Shown in pieces: positions 1 to 8,102 of a DNA stretch of 26,541 nucleotides. Positions within the stretch are counted from its first letter, which is position 1; the number at the start of each line of letters is the position of its first letter. This DNA is from an uncultured Corynebacterium sp. (GTDB taxonomy: Bacteria > Actinomycetota > Actinomycetes > Mycobacteriales > Mycobacteriaceae): assembly GCF_943914615.1 (NCBI RefSeq), contig NZ_CALUCS010000024.1, positions 1 through 26,541 of the forward strand, in the 5' to 3' direction. The translations under genes were made by a program, and so were the position numbers. Below the pieces are notes generated by a model. That model ran no database searches. It saw nothing but the letters and a program-made list of their open reading frames with translations, and was not told the DNA's origin.

Positions 1-57
1 GATGTGGCGAGGGTGGGAATGAGGGGGGGGGATGAGGGTGGGGCGCGAGCGCAGGAA

Positions 58-95
58 AACCCCGGCGCCAGCAGTGAAGTGCCAGCGCCGGGGTT
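58..95 (-). terminator. Rho-independent terminator of icd
   Basis: An 11-bp perfect stem (58-68 with 85-95, AACCCCGGCGC against GCGCCGGGGTT) encloses a 16-nt loop that can form a further 3-bp helix (71-73 with 80-82). Read on the minus strand the hairpin is followed by TTTTCC. It lies about 92 nt after the icd stop codon, so it most likely ends the icd transcript. Confidence 0.75.
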
Positions 96-125
96 ATTAC
101 GGGCCGGGAGCCGAGTGGGGCTGGG

Positions 126-153
126 CCAGGAGCCAGAGGCCAGGAGTCAGAGG
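126..153. repeat. Tandem 14-bp purine-rich repeat
   Basis: CCAGGAGCCAGAGG (126-139) is followed directly by CCAGGAGTCAGAGG (140-153), one mismatch apart, and the same GGAG-rich texture continues to about 173. It lies between the icd stop codon and its terminator, so it would be in the icd 3' untranslated region. No function is evident. Apart from this and the terminator I see nothing in positions 1-187. Confidence 0.6.
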
Positions 154-187
154 GCTGGAGCCGGAGTCCGGTTAGCCAGCCCGGCTG

Positions 188-2416
188 TTACTTGTTGGTG
201 TTCAGACCGTCGATGATCTCGTTGAACGTCGAAGACGGGCGCATCACAGCGTTCGTCTTCTCATCGTTCGGCCAGTAGTAGCCGCCCAGATCCACCTCGC
301 GGCCCTGGATATCCAGCAGCTCCTGGGAGATCTTCTCCTCGTTGGCCTCGAGGGCGTCCGCAACAGGCTTAAAGACCTCTGCTAGCTCAGCATCGCGAGT
401 CTGGTTAGCCAGCTCGCGAGCCCAGAACTTCGCCAGGTAGAAGTGGGAACCGCGGTTGTCGATCTCGCCGACCTTGCGGGACGGGGACTTAGACTCGTTC
501 AGCACGGACTCGGTGGCAGCATCCAGTGCGTCACCCAGGATCGGGGTGCGCGGGTTGTCGTCCGTCTCCTGCAGCTTGCGCAGAGACTCCGCCAGCGCCA
601 GGAACTCACCCAGGGAATCCCAACGCAGGTGGTTCTCCTCAGTCAGCTGAGCCACGTGCTTTGGTGCGGAACCACCCGCACCGGTCTCGAACAGGCCACC
701 GCCGGCGATCAGCGGAACCACGGAAAGCATCTTCGCGGAAGTTCCCAGCTCCATGATCGGGAACAGATCCGTCAGGTAGTCACGCAGCACGTTGCCGGTG
801 ACGGAAATCGTGTCCTCGCCAGCGCGGATGCGGTCGAGGGAGAGCTGCATTGCCTCTTCCGGCGGCAGAATGCGGATGTCCAGGCCCTCGGTGTCGTGGT
901 CCTTCAGGTAGGTCTCCACCTGCTTCTGCACGTTCCGGTCGTGCGCGCGCTCTGGATCCAGCCAGAACACAGCCGGGGCACCGGTGGCGCTGGCGCGCTT
1001 CACGGCCAGCTTCACCCAGTCCTGCAGCGGGATGTCCTTGGCCTGGCAAGCGCGCCAGATGTCACCCTCGGCAACCTCGTGCTCCATCAGCACGTCGCCG
1101 GCGCTGTTCAGCACCTGCACGCGGCCCTCGGCCTCGATGCGGAAGGTCTTGTCGTGGGAGCCGTACTCCTCGGCCTTCTGAGCCATCAGACCCACGTTCG
1201 GCACGGTGCCCATCGTGGTCGGGTCGAAGGCACCGTTCTTGCGGCAGTCGTCGATAACGATTTGGTAGATGCCCGCGTAGGAGGAATCCGGCAGAACCGC
1301 CAGCGCATCCTGGGTCTCGTCGTTCTTGTTCCACATCTGGCCGGAAGTGCGGATCATCGCCGGCATGGAGGCATCCACAATCACGTCGGAAGGCACGTGC
1401 AGGTTGGTGATCCCCTTGTCGGAGTTCACCATCGCCAGATCCGGGCCGTCGGACAGAGCCTTGTCGAAGGCCTCGCGAATCTCGGCTGCGTTGTCTACCT
1501 TGCCAGCATCCAGTGCGTCCAGGATGGCACCCAGGCCGTTCTCACCGTTCAGGCCTGCCGGCAGCAGCTGGTCGCCGTACTGCTCGAACACGTCGTGGAA
1601 GTATGCGCGCACCGCGTGGCCGAACATGATCGGGTCGGAGACCTTCATCATCGTGGCCTTCAGGTGCACGGAGAACAGCACGCCCTCCGCCTTCGCGCGA
1701 GCCACCTGAGCCCGGAAGAAGGTGCTGAGAGCCTCGGCGCGCATCACCGTGGCGTCAACAATCTCCTTGTCCAGCACCGGCAGCTCTTCCTTCAACACCT
1801 GCGTCTCGCCGTTCGGCTTGACCAGCTGGATGCGCAGCGTGTCATCGCCGTCGATGATTACCGACTGCTCGTTGTGGCGGAAGTCGTCGGCCTCCATCGT
1901 GGCGACGTTCGTCTTGGAATCCGGCGACCACTTGCCCATGGAGTGCGGGTGCTTGCGAGCGAAGTTCTTCACGGCCTTCGGCGCGCGGCGGTCGGAGTTG
2001 CCCTCGCGCAGTACCGGGTTAACGGCGGAGCCCTTCACAGAGTCATAGCGGGCCTGCGCGTCGCGCTCCTCGTCGGTCTTCGGCTCGGATGGGTAATCCG
2101 GAAGGTCGTAGCCCGCCTTCTGCAGTTCCGCGATGGCTGCCTGCAGCTGCGGGATGGACGCAGAGATGTTCGGCAGCTTGATGATGTTCGCATCCGGGGT
2201 CTTGGCCAGCTCGCCGAGCTCAGCCAGAGCGTCGTCAACCTTCTGCTCCTCGGGCAGCACGTCGGAGAACGCGGCCAGGATGCGGGCGGCCAGCGAAATA
2301 TCGCGGGTCTCCACATCCACTCCAGAGGTCGAAGCAAAAGCCTCCACAATCGGCTTCAAAGAATACGTCGCCAAGAGTGGGGCTTCGTCGGTGCGGGTGT
2401 AGATGATCTTTGCCAT
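188..2416 (-). CDS. icd: Monomeric NADP-dependent isocitrate dehydrogenase
   Basis: This TCA-cycle enzyme oxidatively decarboxylates isocitrate to 2-oxoglutarate with NADP+. The 742-residue length and the start MAKIIYTRTDEAP match the monomeric IDH family (about 740 residues in corynebacteria) and not the roughly 400-residue dimeric type. The conserved block NPVLREGNSDRRAP (residues 133-146), followed by HPHSMGKW (156-163), is the isocitrate-binding region of this family. The ATG at 2414-2416 has GGGAG about 11 nt upstream. The gene stands alone: a hairpin follows it and a divergent exporter gene precedes it. A promoter candidate lies at 2476-2503. The long open frame on the opposite strand (443-2461) is a GC-rich shadow. 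Confidence 0.97.
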   Translation of the reverse strand: MAKIIYTRTDEAPLLATYSLKPIVEAFASTSGVDVETRDISLAARILAAFSDVLPEEQKVDDALAELGELAKTPDANIIKLPNISASIPQLQAAIAELQKAGYDLPDYPSEPKTDEERDAQARYDSVKGSAVNPVLREGNSDRRAPKAVKNFARKHPHSMGKWSPDSKTNVATMEADDFRHNEQSVIIDGDDTLRIQLVKPNGETQVLKEELPVLDKEIVDATVMRAEALSTFFRAQVARAKAEGVLFSVHLKATMMKVSDPIMFGHAVRAYFHDVFEQYGDQLLPAGLNGENGLGAILDALDAGKVDNAAEIREAFDKALSDGPDLAMVNSDKGITNLHVPSDVIVDASMPAMIRTSGQMWNKNDETQDALAVLPDSSYAGIYQIVIDDCRKNGAFDPTTMGTVPNVGLMAQKAEEYGSHDKTFRIEAEGRVQVLNSAGDVLMEHEVAEGDIWRACQAKDIPLQDWVKLAVKRASATGAPAVFWLDPERAHDRNVQKQVETYLKDHDTEGLDIRILPPEEAMQLSLDRIRAGEDTISVTGNVLRDYLTDLFPIMELGTSAKMLSVVPLIAGGGLFETGAGGSAPKHVAQLTEENHLRWDSLGEFLALAESLRKLQETDDNPRTPILGDALDAATESVLNESKSPSRKVGEIDNRGSHFYLAKFWARELANQTRDAELAEVFKPVADALEANEEKISQELLDIQGREVDLGGYYWPNDEKTNAVMRPSSTFNEIIDGLNTNK

Positions 2417-2475
2417 GTGGCGTTCGTCTCCCAGCCTCTAGTTAGTCAGTTGGTCTTTTAGTGGTTTACGATCCA

Positions 2476-2503
2476 AGAATACGGCAAATATCAAACCTGT
2501 GAA
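2476..2503 (-). promoter_or_regulatory. Candidate icd promoter
   Basis: On the minus strand TTCACA (2498-2503) and TATTCT (2476-2481) are separated by 16 nt, resembling -35 and -10 boxes of a housekeeping sigma factor. The predicted start, near 2468-2469, leaves a leader of about 50 nt before the icd ATG. This is read by eye only. Confidence 0.45.
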
Positions 2504-2569
2504 TGGTACGGGGTTATTGCCCACCGCGCGGCCTGTTCCGTTTTAAAGCCTAAAAATTTTTTTTGACGC

Positions 2570-2614
2570 CTACCCGCCGCGCTCTTGCGACCTACCCGCC
2601 GCACTACCCGCCGC
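2570..2614. repeat. Three copies of an 11-bp direct repeat before the MFS gene
   Basis: CTACCCGCCGC occurs exactly at 2570-2580, 2592-2602 and 2604-2614, spaced 22 and 12 nt start to start. The array lies 62-106 bp upstream of the exporter start codon and just after an A5T8 tract (2552-2564). It could be an operator array for the exporter or simply GC-rich repetition. The rest of the 2417-2675 spacer shows only the icd promoter candidate. Confidence 0.6.
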
Positions 2615-2675
2615 CCCGTTAACCTGCCCGTCAACCACTCCATCCACCCGCCCTAGCAACCTATGAAAGCGAGCG

Positions 2676-3920
2676 ATGCCCGTGAGCGAAACGAAACTTA
2701 CCAAGTTGCCCTCCCGCCGTCCGGTTCCGCGCCAGACGGAGATCTCCACCCGTCACCGTTATATCGCCATGGTGGCGATGGCTCTCGGTGGTTTTGGCAT
2801 CGGCACCACGGAGTTTGTGGCGATGGGTTTGTTGAACCTCATCGCGGAGGACTTCTCCATTTCGGAGGATCAGGCCGGCCACGTGATTTCCGCTTACGCC
2901 CTGGGGGTGGTCATCGGCGCTCCGCTGATCACCACGCTCACGGGTTCTATCCCGCGCCGCCGCTTGGCCTTGCTGTTGATGGGGGCGTTCGTGATCGGCA
3001 ATGGCCTGAGTGTCTTCGCGCACTCCTATGAGGTCCTGATGCTCTCCCGCTTCATCGCGGGCTTCCCGCATGGCGCGTACTTCTCCGTCACGGCGCTGAT
3101 CGCCGCCTCCATGGCTCCGAACGGCAAGCGCGGTAAGGCCGTGGCGTTGACGGGCATGGGGCTTTCCATCGCCACCGTCATTGGCGTGCCGATTGCGCAG
3201 TGGTTGGGTTCCACTTTCGGCTGGAACGCGGCCTTTGCGATGGTCGCGGCCATCGGCGTGATCACCTTCGTCGCCCTGTGGTTCACCGTGCCGCACATGA
3301 CGTTGATGCCTCGCACCAAGCCGCTGACGGAGCTCGGCGCATTGGTGAATTCGCAGGTGCTTATGACCCTCGCCATTGGCACCGTCGGTTTCGGCGGCAT
3401 GTTCGCGGTCTACACCTATATCTCTTGGACGCTGACGGAGAACGCTGGCTTCAACGGCAACCTCATCTGGATTCCGCTGATGGTCTACGGCATTGGCATG
3501 GTCATCGGCACCTATATCGGTGGTGTGCTGGCCGACCGGAACCTGGAGTACGCTATTCTCGGCACCTTGCTGGCCCTGATCGTCGTCCTCTCCGCCTTTT
3601 ACTTCCTGTCCCACAACGCGGTGGCGGGCATCATCAACTTCGGCGTGATTGGCCTCTTGGGCTCCACCCTGGTGCCGAACCTGCAGACCCGCCTGATGGA
3701 CGTTGCGGGCGACGCACAGACCCTCGCTGCAGCTCTGAACCACTCAGCGTTGAACATGGCGAATGCGGCGGGCGCGGCGGTCGGCGGTGCCGTCATCGCC
3801 GCTGGTTATGGTTATTCCACCCCTGCGCTCGCCGGTGCGGCGATGGCCGCCTGTGGCGCTCTGCTGTGGATTCCTGCCTATTATTTACGACGCCGTCAGC
3901 TCGCGGCCGCCCGGGCGTAG
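2676..3920 (+). CDS. MFS drug/metabolite efflux permease (DHA1-like)
   Basis: A 414-residue polytopic membrane protein with about 12 hydrophobic segments, the normal size for a major facilitator. The N-terminal cytoplasmic stretch of about 28 polar residues leads into a first helix with GIGTTEFVAMGLL, typical of the AraJ/chloramphenicol-efflux (DHA1) branch of H+-coupled exporters. A basic loop after helix 2 (TGSIPRRR) sits where motif A is expected. The ATG at 2676 is preceded by GAAAGCGAG. The gene is transcribed alone, divergent from icd, with a triple repeat upstream. The substrate cannot be told from sequence; arabinose, drugs or a metabolite are all possible. Confidence 0.85.
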   Translation: MPVSETKLTKLPSRRPVPRQTEISTRHRYIAMVAMALGGFGIGTTEFVAMGLLNLIAEDFSISEDQAGHVISAYALGVVIGAPLITTLTGSIPRRRLALLLMGAFVIGNGLSVFAHSYEVLMLSRFIAGFPHGAYFSVTALIAASMAPNGKRGKAVALTGMGLSIATVIGVPIAQWLGSTFGWNAAFAMVAAIGVITFVALWFTVPHMTLMPRTKPLTELGALVNSQVLMTLAIGTVGFGGMFAVYTYISWTLTENAGFNGNLIWIPLMVYGIGMVIGTYIGGVLADRNLEYAILGTLLALIVVLSAFYFLSHNAVAGIINFGVIGLLGSTLVPNLQTRLMDVAGDAQTLAAALNHSALNMANAAGAAVGGAVIAAGYGYSTPALAGAAMAACGALLWIPAYYLRRRQLAAARA

Positions 3921-3979
3921 GTTCTAAAGCTTTAAGGAATAGTAAGGGTTAGTTGTCTGGGTTAGTAGGGTAGGGACTC

Positions 3980-4978
3980 ATGAAGTCACTGACTATTGCG
4001 ACGGTCAACGTCAATGGAATTCGAGCGGCAGCGAAGGTGCGCCACGAGAACAACCGGGGGATCCTGCCGTGGCTCGAGGCCACGCCGGCGGACGTGGTGC
4101 TGATGCAGGAGGTACGCGCGGACGAAAAGCAGACACGCGCTGCCCTGGAGCCCGTCCTGGGTGAGTGGCACCTGGCTCAGGCGCCCGCCGCAGCCAAGGG
4201 GCGCGCCGGGGTGGCCATCCTGTCGCGTTTGCCGCTGCGGGACGTGCAGATCGGCTTCGGAGTAGAGGAGTTCTCCGATTCAGGTCGCTATATCGAGGCC
4301 ACAGTGGATGCCGGAGACCTGCCGGTGCGCGTGGCCTCCCTGTACCTGCCCAGCGGCTCGGCGGGGACGGAGAAGCAGGACGAGAAGTACCGCTTCCTGG
4401 ATTCCTTCGGCGACTACCTGCAAAACCGGGCCGCACAGGCCGAGCAGGCCGGGCACCCCGAGCTGGTGGTCGGCGGAGACTGGAACATCTGCCACCGCCG
4501 CGAAGACCTGAAGAATTGGAAGACCAACCGCAAGAAGTCCGGCTTCCTGCCCGACGAGCGAGCCTTTATGGATTCCCTGTTGGGCACCTTCCCGGATGAA
4601 GCCACCCAGGTTGCGGACGCCGAGGATTTCGGCCGCAACGGAAACCCCGCAGGCGTGGCCGGCGACTTCTTCGGAGCCGTGGACTACGCGCCGGGGAACC
4701 TCGCCACCGCCCGCCTGGCTGCCGGTGCAGCGGAGAAACCGCACTACTTCGACGTGATGCGCCGGGTGCTGCCCGACCAGGCCGGACCTTACTCCTGGTG
4801 GACCTATCGCGGCCAGGCCTTCGATACTGACGCGGGCTGGCGCATCGACCTGCAGGTGGCCACCCGCGGCATGCTGAAACGCGCACTGACCGCCAACAAC
4901 GTGTGGGTGGACAAGGCCGCAGCCTACGACCAGCGCTGGTCCGACCACTCCCCGGTTCTGGTGGAGTACGCATGCTGA
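3980..4978 (+). CDS. xth: Exodeoxyribonuclease III family AP endonuclease
   Basis: An Mg2+-dependent 3'-5' exonuclease/AP endonuclease of base-excision repair. Family residues are visible: the Asn-rich start TVNVNGIR (residues 8-15), Glu44 in LMQEVR, Asp167 and Asn169 in GGDWNICH, the RIDLQVA strand, and the catalytic His323 in SDHSPV at the C-terminus. At 332 residues it is longer than E. coli XthA (268). The extra length appears mainly as a Gly/Ala-rich insertion around residues 215-255, before WTYRGQAF. The ATG at 3980 follows AGGGTAGGG. Its TGA overlaps the next start codon (ATGCTGA), so translation is probably coupled to the channel gene. Confidence 0.95.
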   Translation: MKSLTIATVNVNGIRAAAKVRHENNRGILPWLEATPADVVLMQEVRADEKQTRAALEPVLGEWHLAQAPAAAKGRAGVAILSRLPLRDVQIGFGVEEFSDSGRYIEATVDAGDLPVRVASLYLPSGSAGTEKQDEKYRFLDSFGDYLQNRAAQAEQAGHPELVVGGDWNICHRREDLKNWKTNRKKSGFLPDERAFMDSLLGTFPDEATQVADAEDFGRNGNPAGVAGDFFGAVDYAPGNLATARLAAGAAEKPHYFDVMRRVLPDQAGPYSWWTYRGQAFDTDAGWRIDLQVATRGMLKRALTANNVWVDKAAAYDQRWSDHSPVLVEYAC

Positions 4979-5829
4979 CCGTCCTCTACGTCCTGGGGCT
5001 TACCGCCGAATCAATGACGGCGGCGCTAGCTGCGGGACGTCAGCGGATGGACATGTTCGGCGTCATGCTCATCGCCTCCGTAACCGCCTTCGGCGGCGGC
5101 ACGGTGCGCGACCTATTGTTCGGCCACTACCCGCTGCGGTGGGTGGACGAGCCGATCTTCCTAGCCATCGTGCTGGGCGCCGCGCTGGTGACAGTGCTGG
5201 TCAGCTTCTTGATGGACTACTTCCGCACCGTCTTTCTGGTGCTTGACGCGGTTGGCCTTTCCACCTTTGCCCTACTGGGTGCGCAGGTGGCGCTCGAGCT
5301 GGGGTACAACCCCCTGATCGTCGTCGTCTCCTCCGTAGTGACGGGTGTGTTTGGCGGCGTGCTACGCGACGTTTTATGCGACCGGGTGCCGCTGGTGTTC
5401 AGCGAGGAGCTATACGCCTCCATCGCCATCCTCGTGGCGGTTATGTATATGGGCATGCTGCACTTCAACCTGGACGAGACTATCGGCAGCCAGCTGGTCA
5501 TCGTCATTTGCCTGATCTTCGCCTTCGGCCTGCGCCTGCTGGCGATTTTCTACCGCATTTCCCTGCCGGTTTTCGAATACCAGGAGCGCGAGTACGTCCG
5601 CGACCCCGCCGGGCGGCTGACCATGTGGGCGCTCAACAAGGCCGGAGTGCAGCGCCGCGAGATGCGCCGCCGTAGCGTGGGCGCCCCGAAAGCCCCGAAG
5701 GACAAGTCCGGGCAGAAGAAGCGCAAGAGGAAAAACCGGTTCGAACTGGTCGATCGGGGAGAGTACGAATACGGGGACGAGCAGGCGTCACAAAACCCGC
5801 CCGAAGAACCCCGAAACAGCGACGAGTAA
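4972..5829 (+). CDS. TRIC-type (UPF0126) membrane channel protein
   Basis: A 285-residue membrane protein with two copies of the UPF0126 unit. Each unit carries the glycine signature followed by Arg-Asp: FGGGTVRD (residues 40-47) and VFGGVLRD (126-133). Prokaryotic homologues form trimeric K+-permeable channels. About seven hydrophobic segments fill residues 1-200. The last 85 residues form a hydrophilic tail with a lysine/arginine-rich stretch (KSGQKKRKRKNR) and then an acidic end, longer than in the compact family members. I chose the ATG at 4972, which overlaps the xth stop codon. An in-frame start at 4903 would only add 23 non-family residues inside xth. The cell role is not known from context. 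Confidence 0.85.
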   Translation: MLTVLYVLGLTAESMTAALAAGRQRMDMFGVMLIASVTAFGGGTVRDLLFGHYPLRWVDEPIFLAIVLGAALVTVLVSFLMDYFRTVFLVLDAVGLSTFALLGAQVALELGYNPLIVVVSSVVTGVFGGVLRDVLCDRVPLVFSEELYASIAILVAVMYMGMLHFNLDETIGSQLVIVICLIFAFGLRLLAIFYRISLPVFEYQEREYVRDPAGRLTMWALNKAGVQRREMRRRSVGAPKAPKDKSGQKKRKRKNRFELVDRGEYEYGDEQASQNPPEEPRNSDE

Positions 5830-5840
5830 GGTTACATAAT

Positions 5841-6872
5841 ATGAACCAACCTGCGAAGAAACAGCGCGTCGTCTCCGGCTTGCAGCCGACCAGCGATTCC
5901 TACCACCTGGGCAACTACTTGGGAGCAGTCAAGCAGTTTATCCAGTTGCAGGAAGACTACGAGACCTTCTACTTCATCCCCGACCAGCACGCCATCACCG
6001 TGCCCGGCTACAGCCCCAAGGACCTGCGCAAGCGCACCCTCGCGGGTGTGGCACAGCTGCTGGCGCTGGGCATCGACCCGGAACGCTCCACCCTGTATGT
6101 GCAGTCCCACGTGCCGGAGCATGCGCAGCTGGCATGGGTGCTGATGTGCATCACCGGCGACGGTGAGGCGCGCCGCATGACGCAGTTTAAGGACAAGTCC
6201 GCCAAGCAGGGCGGCGACAACACCACCTCCGGCCTGTATGCCTACCCGATGCTCATGGCCGCGGACATTCTGCTTTACCGTCCGCACCTGGTGCCGGTTG
6301 GCGAAGACCAACGCCAGCACCTGGAGCTCACCCGCAACCTGGCGGAGCGTTTCAACTCCCGCTACAAGAAGACCTTCGTGGTTCCCGAGGGCTTCATCCC
6401 CGAGGGCGCGGCCAAGATCTACGACCTGCAGAACCCGACGGCCAAGATGTCGAAGTCCACGGACAACCCCAAGGGTCTGATTAATCTGCTGGACGACCCG
6501 AAGGTCTCCGCCAAGCGTATTCGTTCGGCCGTGACCGATAACGATGGTGAGGTCCGCTACGACAAGGAAAACAAGCCGGGCGTATCGAACCTGCTGGTTA
6601 TCCAATCCGCGTTGGGGGATAAGAGCATCGACGAACTGGTAGAGGGCTACCAGAAGGCCGGCTCTGGCTACGGCGACCTGAAGAAGGACACGGCCGAGGT
6701 GCTGGAGGCGTTTTGCACCCCGCTGCGCCAGCGCTACGACGAGTACATGGCCGACCCCGCCGAGTTGAACCGCATTCTCGCAAATGGTGCGAAGCGCGCC
6801 CGCGAAATCGCTGCGAAGACCATCGAGCAGGTCTACGAGCGCGTGGGCTTCCTGGCGGAAGTAAAGCAGTAA
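5841..6872 (+). CDS. trpS: Tryptophanyl-tRNA synthetase
   Basis: This class I aminoacyl-tRNA synthetase charges tRNA-Trp in the cytoplasm. The nucleotide-binding HIGH-type motif is HLGN (residues 22-25, in SYHLGNYLGA), and the KMSKS loop is exact at residues 202-206 (AKMSKST). At 343 residues it matches the compact bacterial TrpRS. The ATG at 5841 lies 11 nt after the channel gene, with TAAGG as ribosome-binding site, so xth, the channel gene and trpS probably share a transcript. A hairpin follows at 6895-6921. Confidence 0.97.
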   Translation: MNQPAKKQRVVSGLQPTSDSYHLGNYLGAVKQFIQLQEDYETFYFIPDQHAITVPGYSPKDLRKRTLAGVAQLLALGIDPERSTLYVQSHVPEHAQLAWVLMCITGDGEARRMTQFKDKSAKQGGDNTTSGLYAYPMLMAADILLYRPHLVPVGEDQRQHLELTRNLAERFNSRYKKTFVVPEGFIPEGAAKIYDLQNPTAKMSKSTDNPKGLINLLDDPKVSAKRIRSAVTDNDGEVRYDKENKPGVSNLLVIQSALGDKSIDELVEGYQKAGSGYGDLKKDTAEVLEAFCTPLRQRYDEYMADPAELNRILANGAKRAREIAAKTIEQVYERVGFLAEVKQ

Positions 6873-6894
6873 CAAGACAGCAACGCGAAACAGC

Positions 6895-6921
6895 AAAGCA
6901 CGGCAGCCCCCGCCGTGCTTT
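6895..6921 (+). terminator. Hairpin terminator after trpS
   Basis: A 10-bp perfect stem AAAGCACGGC / GCCGTGCTTT (6895-6904 with 6912-6921) has a 7-nt loop. The U-tract is short (TTTACT), so termination may be partial. It begins 22 nt after the trpS stop codon. Confidence 0.6.
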
Positions 6922-6953
6922 ACTAATGTGAGAATCTTCAAGACGAGACGACC

Positions 6954-6964
6954 GGAAGGAAGGG
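6954..6964 (+). promoter_or_regulatory. Strong ribosome-binding site that decides a TTG start
   Basis: GGAAGGAAGGG lies 8 nt before TTG 6973 and is the best Shine-Dalgarno match in this spacer. The alternative GTG at 6928 has no such site and lies only 6 nt after the trpS terminator stem. Confidence 0.6.
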
Positions 6965-6972
6965 CCGTCCCT

Positions 6973-8055
6973 TTGGCGACCACCGATCCTGATAAAAACA
7001 AGCTGGATAACTACGGCGTGGAGCGATCCCGCAAGGACGATCCAGGCCCGCTGGATAAGTACCGCGACAAGTGGCCGTGGCTGGATCACGTGCTGCGGAT
7101 GCAGGATCGGTACACCGAACAGGGCGGCAACCAGTACGCCGCTGGCATCACCTACTTCTCAGTGATGACGATCTTCCCGCTGATGATGCTTACCTTGGCC
7201 GTGCTGGCCATGATTCTGGAGGGCAACGAGAAGCTGCTAAACGACGTCATGGACAAGGTCGCAAACATGGGCGACGGCAACATGGGAGGGGTACTGCAGA
7301 CCATCATTGAGCAGTCCATCGAACAGAGGAAGTCCGTGTTCTCCATCGGTCTTCTGCTGGCCCTGTGGACCGGACTGGGCTGGATGGCCCACCTGCGCCT
7401 GGGTGTTTCCGAGATGTGGAAGGTCGACGGCAAGCCCTCCGGCTTCGTATCCGGCAAGATCAAGGACCTGATCGGCTTGATCGGCCTGCTGTTCTCCCTG
7501 ATTGCCGCTTTCGCCATCACCACCATTGGTAACTCCGGCCTGACCACCCAACTGCTGGATGCAGTCGGGCTGGCCGACGTGCCGGGCATTCGCTACATCA
7601 CCTTCGCGGTGGCCCTGTTGGTGGCGCTGATCGCCAACTTCTGTGTGTTCTTCTGGATGATCCTCTACCTGCCGCGCACCAAGGTGCCCCGCAAGTCCGC
7701 AGTGAAGGCCGCCATCATCGGCGCGATCCTGTTCGAGGTCTTCAAGCAGTTCGCCACCGTGTTCTTCTCCAATGCGCTTTCCAACCCCGCCGGCGCCGCC
7801 TTCGGTCCGGTGATCGGTGTGATGGTGCTGATGTACTTCATCTGGCGCATCCTGCTGTACTGCTCCGCGTGGGCTGCGACTACGCCGGAATCCCTGGCTA
7901 ACCTGCGCCCGGATGCACCTCCAGCTGCTGTCATTCGCGTACGCCAGGAGGTCCGTGCGGGTAGCGCCGATGCCAACCGTGCCGGTCTGCTTGGCGTCGG
8001 CGCAGCCGCGGGCGTGGTCGTTGGCGGGTTGGTCACCAAAATCTTCAAGCGCTAG
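6973..8055 (+). CDS. YihY/BrkB-family inner-membrane protein
   Basis: A polytopic membrane protein of the YihY (UPF0761, formerly ribonuclease BN/BrkB) family. The signature region GGNQYAAGITYFSVMTIFPLMM-like helix, the central GLGWMAHLRLG stretch and about six hydrophobic segments fit the family, and its function is not established. A soluble N-terminus of about 50 polar residues and a glycine-rich last helix ending in KIFKR flank the core. I chose TTG 6973 (360 residues) because GGAAGGAAGGG precedes it by 8 nt. An in-frame GTG at 6928 would add 15 residues but has no ribosome-binding site and abuts the terminator. The gene stands between trpS and add with no overlap. Confidence 0.85.
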   Translation: MATTDPDKNKLDNYGVERSRKDDPGPLDKYRDKWPWLDHVLRMQDRYTEQGGNQYAAGITYFSVMTIFPLMMLTLAVLAMILEGNEKLLNDVMDKVANMGDGNMGGVLQTIIEQSIEQRKSVFSIGLLLALWTGLGWMAHLRLGVSEMWKVDGKPSGFVSGKIKDLIGLIGLLFSLIAAFAITTIGNSGLTTQLLDAVGLADVPGIRYITFAVALLVALIANFCVFFWMILYLPRTKVPRKSAVKAAIIGAILFEVFKQFATVFFSNALSNPAGAAFGPVIGVMVLMYFIWRILLYCSAWAATTPESLANLRPDAPPAAVIRVRQEVRAGSADANRAGLLGVGAAAGVVVGGLVTKIFKR

Positions 8056-8102
8056 CGGCTAGCTGCAAGCGTGGGGCGCGGTTGCAGCTAGGATCTTTAG
8101 AC

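Noticed and set aside
4..216. Short plus-strand frame at the left edge
   Set aside because: It crosses the icd terminator and the tandem repeat, has biased low-complexity composition, and runs into the end of icd.
443..2461. 672-codon open frame antisense to icd
   Set aside because: It lies wholly opposite a certain gene; its His/Val/Leu/Gln-heavy composition is what the complement of GC-rich codons gives, and no family motif is seen.
2661..3743. Long minus-strand frame opposite the MFS gene
   Set aside because: Its His/Asp/Gln/Arg-rich translation without motifs is a shadow of the exporter gene.
3924..3936. AT-rich palindrome CTAAAGCTTTAAG after the MFS gene
   Set aside because: It has no loop or U-tract for a terminator and is too short to support an operator call.
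4903..4971. Upstream extension of the TRIC channel gene
   Set aside because: It would add 23 residues encoded inside xth, without conserved content; ATG 4972 overlaps the xth stop codon in the usual coupled way.
5832..7001. 389-codon frame opposite trpS
   Set aside because: It is antisense to a complete trpS with HIGH and KMSKS motifs and has no recognisable domain of its own.
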